Shown: positions 33,667-47,645 of the stretch, piece by piece
Position numbering within the stretch: position 1 is the stretch's first letter
Layout of the letters: the number at the start of each line of letters is the position of its first letter
Assembly: GCA_023374045.1 (NCBI GenBank)
Contig: CM041777.1
Location: forward strand, 479,175,594-479,239,593
Direction: 5' to 3'
Source: Limonium bicolor
Lineage: Eukaryota; Streptophyta; Magnoliopsida; Caryophyllales; Plumbaginaceae
Length of the DNA: 64,000 nucleotides
The notes under the pieces: generated by a model
Databases searched by the model: none
Seen by the model: the letters and a program-made list of their open reading frames with translations, nothing else
What the model was told of the DNA's origin: nothing
Position numbers and translations under genes: made by a program

Positions 33667-36567
33667 ATAACTGAACTTCAGAAATGTTAAGAGTGTGGTA
33701 TTGGCTTGTTAACAAACATAAAACCTAGCTAATACACTTAATCAGTTTTGTAAACACGTGGAAAAAAATCAGAAATCAACTTAATGCATTACAAGAGAAG
33801 TGGGAAGGAAGCAATGTATAGATTGTTGTTTCTGTTTTTCCCGAAACAGTGGCTTCTATAAAATGAAGTTCCTGGGATGTGATTAGGGTGTTCTTGGTCT
33901 AATCATGAGTTTAAAACATGGCTAACATACTTAGGTAGAGAGGGATTAACTTGGGGAAGATTAAACACCAGTTTTGATAACTTAAACATGGAGTGAATAA
34001 AGTCATATGCAGGTTGTACCTTCATCTGCTCTTATGTTTTCTGGTTCTGTCTAGGTGAGTCCCAAGGTGGTTAGTAGTGCTGTATCAAGTCGGTTGCAAA
34101 AATAAAACCTTGCTAGGATGCCTAGCAAAGAGGGGGTACATGTTAGGAAGATTAAAACTAATCTCCGGTGAACTAGGAATGAGAGGAGGCCAAGTTAAGT
34201 TGTAGGAGTGCTGTTCTGGTTAGTAAGCTGGAAATCTTGACAGAATGAAGACCTAGATTGTTGGTTAAATCTGTCACAGTGAAGGGCTTAAAGTTACTAT
34301 GAACATCAGCCAAGGAAGAACTTAGTTATCTAATAAAAAGGTATACTAAGGTATAAGGGAAAATGACTATAATATAGTAAGGTTAACGACAAAGGAATCT
34401 GGGTAGAAATGACTTAGGAAATGTCCTAGTATACTTCGAAAGATTTGGGGTCAAAAACACCTACGAAATAAAGGGGAGGTAAGAGAATTGATGTTAAAGA
34501 GAAAATGATAGCTTCAAAATGTGTCTAAGTTGTGGTGATAGGTTAAGCTAGGATAACTTAGGCAAGTCAAAATGGTTAACCAAGATGGGGAAAATAAAAT
34601 AAGATTAACAACCGGTAAAGGATAGGAATTCCCGTTAGGGGTTGGACTAAAGAACGGGATGTAAAATTTAGAGCGACTAAGCAGCAGTTTTGAACAAAGG
34701 AGAGTTGAGGGAGGATATAGAACTTGGGCATATGAGAATCCAAGATTATAGCAAGGTAAATATAGTCCAATAATTCACAGAAGGTGGGCAAACAAAAAAA
34801 GAAACAAAATCAACATGGTACTACTGGGCCTAAAGCGGTGAGTCTGAATCAAACTAACGTGGAAGGACTAGCAGTGTCTGCTATACCCCTTAAGTCTAAA
34901 TCAACAGTCATAGGTAGAACTACAAACAATAACGCCCGATCGAACGATCTAACCCGCTCAAATAATTATTATAGGAGTGAGTCCCACGAGTAGCGGGAAA
35001 CCCTTGTTCAAGTATCTATGACAACTATTATAAGGTATGGACATGTGTGGTTCGTATGTTGCCGTGTTACACGGCTTGTTTGCTGTGTGCCTTGTGTGAA
35101 AATAACCATAAGATCAAAGCATAAAATTTGGATTGTTGCTTATCTTGCTTATATGATTGCTATATCTTTGTTGCATATTATTTGTGTGCACACAGTAGTT
35201 TAGTCCCTTCTCGTTTATGGAACTTTGAGATGGAACATGATGAACTACGTAAACAAAACAGAAGACCTATACAAAGAGAAAACTTCTCTCGAACTATAGA
35301 GGACTTCTAATGACACCCTCTATGGTGTCAAGCTATTAATGGTAATGATGAGTAAATACCAACTGGTGAAACATGAGAATAACCCGGGAAGACAACATCT
35401 CAGGCCGCGTGGTATGGATGCTCGGGAGTTGGTATCTGCATCAGATCCTTCGACCGTCTATGGTGGAACATATTTTAGGGGTCCCTGGGTGACCCCGCTT
35501 TCTCAGCACATCCTGGGGTCTAGAGGTGACCTCGCTTTCTCGACCCTTGGCGTCAAGAATGGGGGATTGGCAATTGGTGGAGCATATCCTGGAGTCTAGA
35601 GGCGACTTCGCTTTCTCGGAACATGACGTCGGGAATGGGGGATTAGCTATGGATGAGACGTCCTCCAATGTGCGGTGATAAGAGAATTCACAAGTAACCC
35701 TTAAAGAAACAAAGAAAGATTGGCACCTACATGATATGGTCACGGGATCTAAACTATATCCCCAGACCTGGTGCGAGGAAAGAGCAAGAAAATACACAGT
35801 ATGGGAACAAGAGAAAAGAAATAAAAACACACAACGCTCGAATGATCGCATAGTGAGGATCAGGAGTATAACATACCTATGCACACGTTTTATTATGTAC
35901 ATGATTGTTGTTGCGATACTAGCAGCTTGTTGTGCTTGGTTGTGTGTTTGATGTTGCAATGACGCCAGCATGTTATGCTTGGTTGCTTGTTGTTAATGCT
36001 CTGCCACCTTTGAGTGTGTATGAAACCATGATGTATTGTGGCCTGCTTTACTGCTTTATTATAGCATGTAAATTGACTTAATAATATTCGACCAAGTAGT
36101 CGTGTAGCCCAGCAACATACGGGCTACACACGTTCATACTCAGCATAGTTTGCTGAGTCCTTTACAACCCAATTTTTTTTCAGGTATTGTGCCGCACGAT
36201 AATGGAGCGTAGGCGGGATGGCTACCATGGGGGTAGTCCATCACGGCATGACTTTTAAGTTTGTAGTAGTATGTGTAATATATGGGTTGTTACTAAACCC
36301 GAGATGTAATTCGTAGTTTATGATTTGGTAATTTTGTTGTAGACACTCGGTATTTGGGAATTGTACTTTATGTTGTATATGAGTTTTGATAGAGGGCTGT
36401 TTCCAGTCATACAGAACGTAACTTGGTGTTGGAAGAGTGGTCGTGTCAACCACGTGGGTGGTTGGCGTCTGTGACACCCGGATGGAGTCTATTCCGCTGC
36501 ATAGTTAACTTGTAATATGGCGAAGAACGATGTTTGTATTGTTGGATGTTTATTCGGGGGTGTTACA
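33667..36567 (+). repeat. Element F: LTR tail of a related plus-strand element
   Basis: Ends CGGGGGTGTTACA at 36567, preceded by CACGTGGGTGGTTGGCG and TCCGCTGCAT, the same end signature as B, C and E. It also has a GTTTGCTGAGTCC...TTTTTTTTCAG|GTA module at 36141-36188. The start of this LTR is missing, probably because E inserted in it. Short tandem repeats at 35450-35640 share the words CTGGGGTCTAGAGGTGAC and CGCTTTCTCG. No coding sequence supported. Confidence 0.6.
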
Positions 36568-37708
36568 TATGAATTATCCTAGAGCTTTTCTAAAGAGGCC
36601 CACAGGAAATTGCGGACCCAACTCGACTGATGAACCCGATGATGACTGGGTATCTTACGGGGCTGATCTAGGGCGCCTATGCTAGCCCGGTTGGGCTAAA
36701 CATGGTATGACCTTATGAATTTGGATTTAACAAGCCCGATCAAAAAGTTGCAAATCGTAGAAGTTGATAAGTCATATAGACAAGACTTTGTGGAAGTAAA
36801 CTAAGAGAGAGCAGTTGATCCGATAAACAATGACGATACACGGACGAAATCTGATCAGTAGATTATAACATTAATAGATGTCACTCTAAATTCATGTTCT
36901 ACTTTCCTTTACTTTTTGTTGTCTAAATGGAACTCATGTTATTGCGGAAGCTAAAATGATTATGCCAGCTCAACTCTTTTGTTCTTCATTTCTTGTCAAC
37001 TAAGAACTCAACGGAAAAACGTGGTCAAATCTCAGGTTTAATCGGCCTCCTCATTTTTTAAAAGACTGATAATCGAGCTACGAAACAAAATAAACATGCA
37101 GTCCCGTAATATATACAGTTTAAATCTTAATCACTTCTATCTCAAATGATCATAACCACAAACCTCTCTTTTCTAGTGCCTAGTCAGACTTAAACATAAA
37201 ATTAGACCAATGAATACAATCTGAGTGCCTAATACACGAATCACAAAGAACACCAGCAAAACTGAATAAACAAATAGAGAGCATGATCGAGTAGAAATAT
37301 CCATGCATGATTTCAGTAAGCTACAAATTACCTGGGATAGTATTCAATACAACGAGTAGGACAAAGAACTTTTTATGCAAAGAAGATTGACGGAAGCAAG
37401 ACAAAACTGACAAATAGATTAGCTTGTTAGAACAAAAGGAATAATCAGAAGATAGGATGAAATGAAATAGCGGGGATGCCAGTCTCAAGAATACCGAGAC
37501 CATACACAAATTGGACCTCTGTCGAATTAGGTTCAGGACACACGCAGAAATCAGAATCAAATGCCCAAGGCAGGTTAAAGAGAAGACGACGAGGAGGGTC
37601 TCTGAATTCTTAAGCCTGTACAGATTTTATTTTCATGGAGATTATGTACATAGTTAGAGGCAAAGTTAGTTGGATAATCAAAAGAAAAGTAGGGATCCTC
37701 AGCTCAGA
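36568..37708. other. Unassigned non-coding stretch
   Basis: Between the end of F and the start of C. No PBS, LTR tip, repeat pair or protein domain could be recognised on either strand. It could be the target into which F and C inserted or an older eroded element. Confidence 0.4.
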
Positions 37709-40700
37709 TGTAACACCCCTACCGTTAATACTGTCATTACCGTCCAATCTCCTCGTGCTACAAGATTCACGCAGCGGATACATATTTACATACAATGGGT
37801 GATACAATGCCGTTAGCCACCCACGTGACTAACAAGGCTACTACTACTACAGACAACATTGGTCTGATGGACCGGAATCCCAAGTACTACACATCTACAA
37901 TACGTACTCCATTTACCGAATAAATACTACAATGCTCTATTCACCACCATACTCCTTACAATACCATACAATACAATATTCATAACCGAGTTTACTAAGT
38001 TCCTTACACGAATACAATACCTCTTTCAATTTCATTCTTACTCATTAAGAGTCTACATCTACCCAATCCTCACCTCTCCATACTTACAATGCACAAGGTG
38101 TACCCCCTTGGTACTCTACAATCTACACTGTCACCGGTCTCTTATTGCGACCATGTCTGCTTCGGGTAGCTGCACACTAAAAAGGTTTTCCCTAGGGGGT
38201 CAGCTTTCGCTGCATATGATAACCCCATACCCGCGTACTAGTGAGGGTACGCCGACCACTTGGTCGAATACATGCAATTGATTTCATTCAAACATACATG
38301 CATACATGCTCTTATACACAATACTATATACTTTACGCAAGGAAATACACGTATACATCCCAACACATACAAAGAGATTATACAAGTCCAACAATACTTA
38401 CTTACCTTCTTCTGAAATACACATTCACGATACATGCACACCACATACTCATTACATGCTCAATCCATACACAATACATATACAATGCCCAATACTTTGT
38501 TAGCTTCATTTGTCCACCCGGGTTAATCGGGTGGAGATTACTCTTTTACTCGTTACACAATACTTACGCATACATACTCATACTTTACTTACTTACTTAC
38601 TTACTCAAGTCAAGTCGTCGGGACCTCCGGCCCGGGGACTACTCTGTCCCACCACTGGGATTTACTTGGTTCACCAATCCAGGATGCTACCCATTTAAGG
38701 GGTTTGGGCCGTGGACCAGTTTAAGAACCAGGAATCAGATCCAACCTCTTGTGTCTCCTCATCCTCACGCGTGGCCGAAACTATATCGGACTTCTACTCA
38801 TTCCAATTTATCCAATACTTACGTTAGGAGTTAGGTAGTTAGGAATTAGTAGAAGTCATTCATTCAAGCCACATACACAAATGCATTACTCATATACACA
38901 TCCATACAAAAATACAATACAATATGGAAGTACACTACGAGATACAAATACACTTCATCATCATTCATATATTTCATGAATTATACAAACTATTGTTCAA
39001 GACATATATCCAGAACAATGTAAACAAGCACAAGTAAGTGCAATATAGTCCGATTCGTGCATTTATCTTATTAGGTGATCAAATAAGCACACAAATCGGG
39101 GTAACCAGATTAGGATACAGGGCATGAAGAAATCATACCTTTTTACCGGAATTTACTTTACCGGGTGCTCCCTTGTTTCTTTGGTTCCCTCTTGTTCCTT
39201 GATTCTTATCCACGAACCAATGACTACATGTCAAATGGTTCAATTAATACTAAGTATTACAATACATACATAATTACTACTCCCTTACTTACCCCGTTGT
39301 CCCGTTGTTTCGGTTTATCTTGATGTTTATAAACTTACAACTTTCTTAATTACTCCTCCAACTTATTTATACCTTTAGTGACCCTTAAACATCATTAATT
39401 AAATACTAATTATCTTATATTATCATTTCCATTCACTTCCTTACCTTAATACCCACTTGATACACTTAATTTCACAATTTTTGGTTGGTCCGGACCTTGT
39501 CCGGGTCTTAAGTCCCGGACCAACACTGGTCCTAACTCTCGGGCACATTTTCTACTATGGTCCGGGACATTATCCCTCTCTTAAGTCCCGGACCAAACGT
39601 TGCCCATACTCTCGGTTAGTTTTTATACTATGGTCCGGGACCTTGTGCCTATCTCAAGTCCCGGACCAGGCTTGGTCAGTAACTCTCGGGGTGTTTTCAG
39701 AGGGTGGTCCGGGACTTGGTCCTGGACCTAAGTCCCGGACCATAACAGGTCTGTTACAGATTTTGCATTTTTCTTGCTCTGTTCAATTCCTTCCTTTGCC
39801 TACTAAATTCCCAAATGTTCCTACACTTAATCCCACATGTTTAAGCACCTAATTAAGCTTCTAAACATGCTCAAATCCATTACTAATTCATTACCCCTCT
39901 TCATACCAATTCACACACATATTTTTACATTTTCATCCCAACACTTACAAACTCTCCCTAGTTTTGTTTTGCTACAGATTTTGGTTCCTACTTCCTCCAT
40001 ACATAATTTCCTCTCCTAATGCCATTTCCAAGGCCTACAATGCATTACCTCACCTCTTCAAGTCCAACACTCATTCACTAGGTCTTGTACATAAGCTCTC
40101 CTAGTTTCTCCAATACAATTCAACAACTCTTGCTACAGATTTTACATTCTTTCATTCTCATACTATAACTACTACTCCATGGTCATTAAACATCCCTACA
40201 ATCCCCAATACACACCTTGGTTCTCCCATTCACCAAGTCATCCATTAATGCACATTTTCTACCAAATTTTGCCATAGTTCACCTACTTTTCTTACTTAGC
40301 CACACATACACATTCTCACCAAATTCATTCCTAATCTAGCCACACCCATACAAGGGTCCTACCAGCAATCAATACATTATGAATTCACCAATAGTTTCTC
40401 AACCACAATTCCAATACACATACACATTACATTTGGCTCCAAAGCCTATAATTCAAATACTTGCTCTTAAATACTCAAACTTCATAATCCTCAATACTAA
40501 TACAAGGTTTTGGGTTCTTTAAGTAGTTTACCATTTCCCATTACTCTAACGCAATAAAATTTAACATTAGGAAGGAGCTCTTACCTTGAGCTTATATTTC
40601 CTTCTTTCTTTCCCATTTTTCCTCCTTCTTCCTTTCTTGCCCCAAAATCGGTTATGTGGGGAATGGAGTTGCCAAACTCCATTCCCATCACCCAATGAAC

Positions 40701-41912
40701 ACAAAACAATTGAAATTAATATACTTACCCTTAAATTAATGCTAGTTCATTGAAATGTTTAAAGCAAGATTTCTAGGGTTTACCTTTGGAGTGTTTTAGG
40801 AGGGGTTTTAGCACTTGGTTCAAGAAGGTGAATCCACGACCATTTCAAGGTTGATATTATGCTCAAAAGAGAGAGAAAAATAGAGCATTACAAATGGGCA
40901 GAAATCAGTTATGAAGGAAAATGGAGAGAACATGAGTTTTTCATGTAGATTTTTACCTAAATGGAGAGAGGAGACTCCAAGCTACCCATTGGTGCTATTT
41001 TCTCTTTGAATGGGGAAAACCCATGGAGATGAACTTCCTCATTTTTAACTTTTGAAAAGAGGGAAATGTAGAGGATGATGAGGGGATTACAAATATGTAA
41101 TTATTTCCACATTTGGAGCTCAAATGAAGGTGGAGCATGGAGGAGAAAATGAGAAGCCATTGAAGCTTCTCCTTGGAGCTTCAAAATCGCCAACCAGAAG
41201 AGAGAGGAGGGAGAAATCAGATTGGTGATGAAGGAGGGAGGTGAGAGAGTAGAGAAATGAGTGAGTGAGGAGAGAGAGAAGGGATAAAGTAGTTCTTACT
41301 TTATTACTTTTTGCTTTTGCTCTCTTATTTAATTAGCTAGTTACATGTGTGTGTGAGGGAGTTATTTGACTGTTAAAAACCGGCCCCCTACAGTTATACT
41401 AGTTGGAGCGTTTTTCGTCTTTTGCAGAAAACGCTTGTTATTTTACCCGGTTTCGATACTATTCACTAACTGGGCCCGTTTTCCGGAATTTTCTCGTTTA
41501 ATTATTTTTATTGACTATTAAGCTTCCATAAATGCTTAATAATTGTTATTTAATGATTTATGATTTTTACGGGTTCGTTTGACCACTTAAAATCATGTTT
41601 TCGGGTTTTCTCGAAAAACGTGCGCTCAATCTCTACTAGCGTTTTAATGCATTATTTGGATCTGTTTTCTTTGGGAGTTGTTCCCTTATATTATTTAGGC
41701 CTTATTAAGCCTTAAGAATCCTTATAATACGCTAACCGAGGTCTCATACCTCCTATGGTTATTTAACGCTTATTTAGCGTTTTTTGCTTTTTAAGCGTTT
41801 CTTTATTTCTTTTGGATTTATTTTTCCTCCCCTATTTTACTTAGGCGTTATTAGGCTCTTAAATACGGATTAGGATAATTTTAATCACTATATTTAAGGT
41901 CGGGGTATTTCA
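37709..41912 (-). repeat. Element C 3' LTR (left)
   Basis: 4204 bp, TGTAACACCCC to GGGGTATTTCA, nearly identical to 47646-51004 over the shared part. The right copy carries a short extra piece near 48050-48085. It includes an ACTT microsatellite near 38586-38606 and four GGTCCGGGAC hairpins at 39487-39741. Confidence 0.93.
39487..39741. repeat. Hairpin array in element C LTR
   Basis: Four GGTCCGGGAC/GTCCCGGACC stem-loops spaced 60-70 bp apart by ACTCTCGG-type spacers. The first arm has lost one G here but not in the right copy (about 49459-49721). Confidence 0.9.
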
Positions 41913-41930
41913 ATCTACCCCCCTTAAGAA
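41913..41930 (-). other. Element C polypurine tract
   Basis: Minus strand TTCTTAAGGGGGGTAGAT abutting TGAAATACCCC. Confidence 0.87.
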
Positions 41931-43143
41931 CTTTGTCCTTAAAGTTGTTCGAGGTTATAGAGTTACTATACTTACTCATTCTTACAGGTCTAATGTCAAA
42001 GTAGTACATTCTTCCTCCTTACAATTCTCAAATCCGTTCCTCAAGGTCTCTACTTACCATTCCATACCAATGTACAATAATTACTCCAATCCGCATTACT
42101 ACCAACCATCTGGTTCCTCATTACAAGCTTTATACGTACATACAGTGCAAAGCTATCCCCAAAGCAATGCAATACACACACAATCCCGCAGGCACTCAGG
42201 TCGTCTAGACACAGGACTCCTCTATGTCCAGCTGCCCTTGGAAAACATAATATGGTACCTACTATCATTCTACGGTACATGCTTCTAACCAAACCTTCAT
42301 TCTCAGTCTAAGGAAGATCCTTCCCAACAGCTAATCAGAAATCCTTCTAAAGCATACAACTCTAAATTCCAATTTATATTCATTACATATATCCTATGCG
42401 TGATTCTTGTGACCACTTGAGGGGAGCTTCAAGAATCATTCGACCCTGATGTGATCAGCATCAGTGTTGAACTATCTTTCCACCCCAATTTGTGTTCGGT
42501 TTCCCTTGATCTGATCAGGATCAAGTTCGACTTCCCACATCAGTTTCAAACAAACAAATAATTTACTTGTTTTCATTTTCTATCTTTTTACCCTTCCTAG
42601 TCGTGATTACGAATTCATACATCTCCAAAGGATGGAATTAGTCCATCAATCATCCTCATTCTACTTCCCAAATACTTTACTCCGTGGTTCAATACCTAAA
42701 TGCCCATTTCATCAGCCTTCACTACTTCCATCCATTACTCTCCATCCTTTCAATTATTCTTACTAGGGATTACCATACTTGAAAAATTTAGTTGTCCTCA
42801 ATTCACTTCCAATAATTTACCTAGGTATACACTACCCCTAGACTTCGTTCATCTACTACTCTCATTCATTTCGTACTACTTCTTCAAAGGCTACAATACT
42901 TGTGGAGCTCCGTCCACTACCCATTACTTTTCTTTTACTAATACTCTTACATGGTGTTACAAGGTAGGTATATCCATCCTATGGTATTTGCATCTCTCAT
43001 GCCTAATTACCATAATTTCAATATGAGTGAATACTTATGTTTATTTAACATAGTACCAGTTATGAAATCAATTCTCATTTGTGCTATGCACATTATAGTT
43101 TAGGTGTTTTATTCATAAAATTCACATTATGCGGTTCTCGCTC

Positions 43144-43177
43144 TACCCCCCTTAAAAGGGATTACGCCCACGTAATC
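43144..43177 (-). other. Second PPT-like tract and hairpin in element C
   Basis: GATTACG-loop-CGTAATC followed (minus strand) by CCCTTTTAAGGGGGGTAGAGC; same arrangement as A, B and E. Confidence 0.7.
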
Positions 43178-46100
43178 TAACATATGTTATTATTATTAAA
43201 CATTGGTTTACTCAATTTGGGCAATCTGAAGCGTTTTAGCTTCTTTACGGTTTATTACATGATATACCCTTGTCAAAGGGTCCTAAGCATAACAATGGTT
43301 TAGTCTTTGCACCAAAGATTCCTATATGAGTTTATTTAACTCATAATTAATTCAGTTCTAGCCTATCAGGCTTCAAGGCATTAATAACCATTCTGTTATT
43401 CTTACTAGGCGTATTAAATCTCCTAGCTAGGGCCCACTAGCTTCTGCTGCGCGACCCTGATAACTTGGGTTACTCACCCTCCGTGTTATCCTTAATGTGC
43501 TATACATCACCTTTTTATTCGTCGATTATGGGAATAAGGTTTACTAACAGTGTGGTATTCTTTCACCGCAGTTTGAACTCATTTATAACCTGCTCTCTGG
43601 CAATCTATTATGTATACTATTCGTGCTCCCATGATTATTCACTAAGTTCCTCCGACTTATTGTCAGGCGAGGTTAAGTCACTACTTAGTTGTAGTGCTTG
43701 CTCTATTGTCGATAGCTTCTGAATTATACCAGTTCTTCTGGTTCAGTACAAGTGTTCTTCACTTGTGTGACCTTGCATTCTCTATGTGTTGGTCCTAGTG
43801 ACTTTCTTAAGTCTCTTTTCACCCTTTATTCCATTGGAATTCACATTTGTGATTATTAGTGTGTTGTACACTCTTCGTGCTTCTTTGGCCTTAGACCGCA
43901 CGGTTTGTTGCTAAGCTTGCTTAACTGGCTTATGCCATGTTTGTTGGTGAAAAGAAGGGTTTACTACGGTTTACATTCTCCATATCCTTAGCCATCCCAT
44001 TAGATCATTAGTTGCACAAGTGCAACACCAAAACACTCAGTCATACAGAGTGCAGAGGCGTAAACTCTTGACAGTAAGTCACTTATGTGAAAGGAAAGAA
44101 TATTTCTGCCTGTCATCTCATACTTATACACCGTGTCATTATCTGCTACTTCCTCATAGCGGTCGCTTGTTGCGCACTGTATTCTTACTCATTGTACAAC
44201 ATTGTTTTTATTGTTTCTATTACTGTGGTAGTTCTTCATTACTCATTGCCATTGTCATTGGCACCATTTCCTTATGGCATGAACACTGAGGGTTTCCTCT
44301 ATTCGTGTGTATGACGGTTGTCGTAACATACCGCAATGTGATTATTTCCAAATGTGGAGATGTTTCATTTAAACTTAGGTTTCATGTGTAGGTTGGATTA
44401 CCTCACATTATTTCCATCATTTATGATACCATTTACCAATTATCTTGGTTGACCAAGGATAAAGTAATTTATTGGGTTACAAGCTCTCTTGAGTGTGGGT
44501 CATTCATGGTGTTCAATGGGTATTCACATTGATTTTTTTTCCTGACAATTATTGTCTTTCCAGTGTTGAGCATTGGTTATAGGCTCTAGCTGTGCAGTTT
44601 CACTTGTGTGTATATCACCGGGACATCCCAAGAAACTTCGAGGGTTTTCTGGTCCCGTGCCCTAATTGAAGGGTATTTCATCACTGGTAAGTGAAGGTTC
44701 TTGTTACGAGGTTTGCTTCCGCTCATAAGTCTCCTGACAAGGTCACTATGTTAGTATTTGTCTATGTACTGCATGTGGAGTATACTTACTCCTTCGAGTC
44801 CCTATGCTCTTTAAGCGTTGTGCTTTTATAGTCCAAAGCCTCTTGTAGGCGTAGTGGTTTGGAAATCTTATTTTCTTGTTCGATTGTCTCTTGGCAATAA
44901 CTACATGCACAAGATCATTGTTATGGTAGATGGAAGCCTCTTCTAAGGGTTCACATCTTCACCACCTTGGTGGTCTTCGATTAATGAGGGGTGCTTTTCC
45001 TCGGGTTTCCCGTAGTGTCCAAATGTGGACTAGGCCAATGTTGGCATCATCATGATTCTTATGCCCATGTGCTACCATTGCTACAGAAAGCATGAAGGTA
45101 ATTAAAAGCTTGTCAACTGTATACTAGACTGATGTTCTAGTGACAGTGACATTGAGTTGGCCATTACTCCAAGCCACTCAGGATGTTGGGTTTGAGCTGA
45201 TGGTCCAGTTGTTGATTTCTTTGTCGCATGAGGCAATATCTCTTGCAAGTCTTATTATCAAATGGTGTGGGTTATGCAACCATTAAGGTTTACATAACAT
45301 AGTTGGTTGATGGCTTCTAAGCCTTATTGCTGCAAGCTATGCTCTTTGCAAGCTGCTTATACATGTTTCCACTCCATGTATACCCCATAGGTTGGAGGTA
45401 TTACTGGGTTCCATGGTAAGTCGTGACATCACACTTCCATTCATAGGAGACCCTTTAGGCAATCTGGTGTTAATTCGGGCCTTCTGATAATTTAGGGTAT
45501 TTCCTGTTAAGTGAAATCCCTTCGGTGTCCTAACCGAATGTTCGTTCTAGCTCATGTGCTCTTATCATGACGCTTGTTCAATTGTTGTTATCTCAGATAC
45601 CCTTCAAGGATTGCTCCTGAGTGCTGTTAGTTATGCCGTTACATCCGGCTAATGTTTACGATATGTTGTGTCTACTATACTGCCTTGTGGTATTGTATTT
45701 GAGTTATTCCCTTTTTGAGTTATAACGTCTCCCGCTCTTGGGTAGACTGTTTATACTTTCTCCTAGTGTTCTAGGCTAGGTTTAATATCCTCTCCAATGA
45801 TGGATTACGCTCCTTGGTAGTCTTGGCAATTGTTCTTGGGATCCTCATCCCGTTCATTGAACATTGTGGTGTTCACATTAGGCATTTGCCTTACAGTGTT
45901 CAGGCTGGGTATACTTCCCAGCTGCCATGTATTTCCTTGATGTCTTCGAGACGTATCCAATGTCTATACTTATTAGTCTGTGCTTTTTGCACATCTAATT
46001 CTTATTCCTTATCCTCAGATGGATTCTCTGAGTTCTTTTATGCTAATTACTTAGCTGAGTTGCTTCTCCTTGATCGTCTGAGGTGTCCAGCTGTTCGGGT

Positions 46101-47628
46101 TTGAACTTACTCCTGGTCCATAGAGCGGAGTTAACTACTTCCCGTGTTTCGTACACCACGTGTATACATACGTGGGGTACCGTGTTGATACGTTACCACT
46201 TACCTAACTATATGTCAGGCCCGTAAGCTCCTTCTGAGTGCGGTTGTCCCACATCCCGTAATTGGGTACACTCGTAGTGCTCGTCACACGCCTAGTCGAA
46301 GTATTCTATTGTCAACTCCTCTAGTATCATTCTATGATACTCACCGTAATTATGTTGGTTTGGTTTTAAAATCCAAGGTTTAAAAGAAAGGTTGTGGTTT
46401 TGAAAGAAAATTTTTGGGTTTGAAATAATAGTCCGGTGTCAAAAGATGTTCTTCATGGCATAGCCATGTTTGAGGTCTTGACCAAGTCCAGCTTCTCACT
46501 GACTGGTATGTCCTTAATACAATGGTCAGGCCGTTAGGCCTTTCCAAGGTTCCATTCTTCCTGTTCTTAGGATACGTGGTCCGATAGTCGCTTCATTGCG
46601 GTCTCGGTACATTACTATGTACTTGTGGTGTGTTAGTGTTCCTCTACATGTTCCTGTTCTTATTGCACTTGTCGTGGCAAGTGCGTGGTACTGGTGGTTT
46701 TTGGGTAACCCTATACCAGTCACGGTGTGGGTTCCACTCGTATTTGGGTAGTCCTGTTAACTCTTCCCTTGATCTTATTGATCTATGTTTTGGATACTTG
46801 ATCTTTTAAGTAGTTCCTCTGTGATCTTGACATGACTGTCATTGATCGGGGTACTTCTCCAATCCTTGGAGATCCCCATTTATTTAGTTTGTGTTTTCCC
46901 CTTGCTGCTCGTTCCCACACATTTGTTGTGGTTACTGAGCCTTCAGCTTGTTTAGGAACTACTTCTGTAGTCCTGTCGGATTATCCCGTGAATGTTCTCG
47001 TAGCTGTGTAAGCATACTGGCCAGGTATTGTAACCTCCTTGGCGTTGTAGTTTTGGAGTTAGCCACTCCCGACTATGTCCTTAGTCAGCTAGCATACCGT
47101 TGGTGGTATTATCTAGCTATTACTGTTCCATAGACTTGTGTCTTGGGTTCTGTTTCCGCTCTGTTGCACGCTTAGTGCTTCTTTTCCTGCTGCTGGTTGA
47201 CTAGCCAGGTCCTTGCGACTGCTAAGCAGGTCGCCCCATGCTGTTGTAAGTTGTAGCCTCCTTGTAGTTGGAGTGCTCATTCCACCGCTATTAAGTGCGG
47301 GTATTGTTGTTCAACCGGGATCCATATCCGGGTCTTCCAATTCTTGGAATCTACCATATGCCGGTTCCTGTTTACTGTGTGATTGTTTCACAACTGCCAG
47401 AACGGGTTTTCCCGAGTATGAGAGGACTTTCCTTCTCTCTGGCGTTCTTTCCCAAGTTATATAGTGGGTTTGCGGAGGACGGGTCTGGTATTGTAGGTAT
47501 CCGGTACGCACCGGGAGTTCCTAACTAGCATATCTCTAATGCTATCACTCAGCCCTTAGCCCTAAGCTTCTAAATCCTAACTCGGTATTTCCTAGACTCG
47601 GTATTTCCAGTCATCAGAGCGATACTTC

Positions 47629-47640
47629 GTTCTGATACCA
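47629..47640 (-). other. Element C primer-binding site (one mismatch)
   Basis: Minus-strand TGGTATCAGAAC, one base different from the initiator-Met PBS of A and B, five bases from the LTR tip. Confidence 0.88.
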
Positions 47641-47645
47641 CTTTT

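Larger units (their letters stand above)
41913..47645 (-). other. Element C non-coding interior
   Basis: 5.73 kb, collinear with B's interior and sharing many long identical words (for example GCCCACTAGCTTCTGCTGCG at about 43432 and 16117). No protein domain was seen. It contains the conserved hairpins at 42402-42543 and the second PPT-like tract plus hairpin at 43144-43177. Confidence 0.85.
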
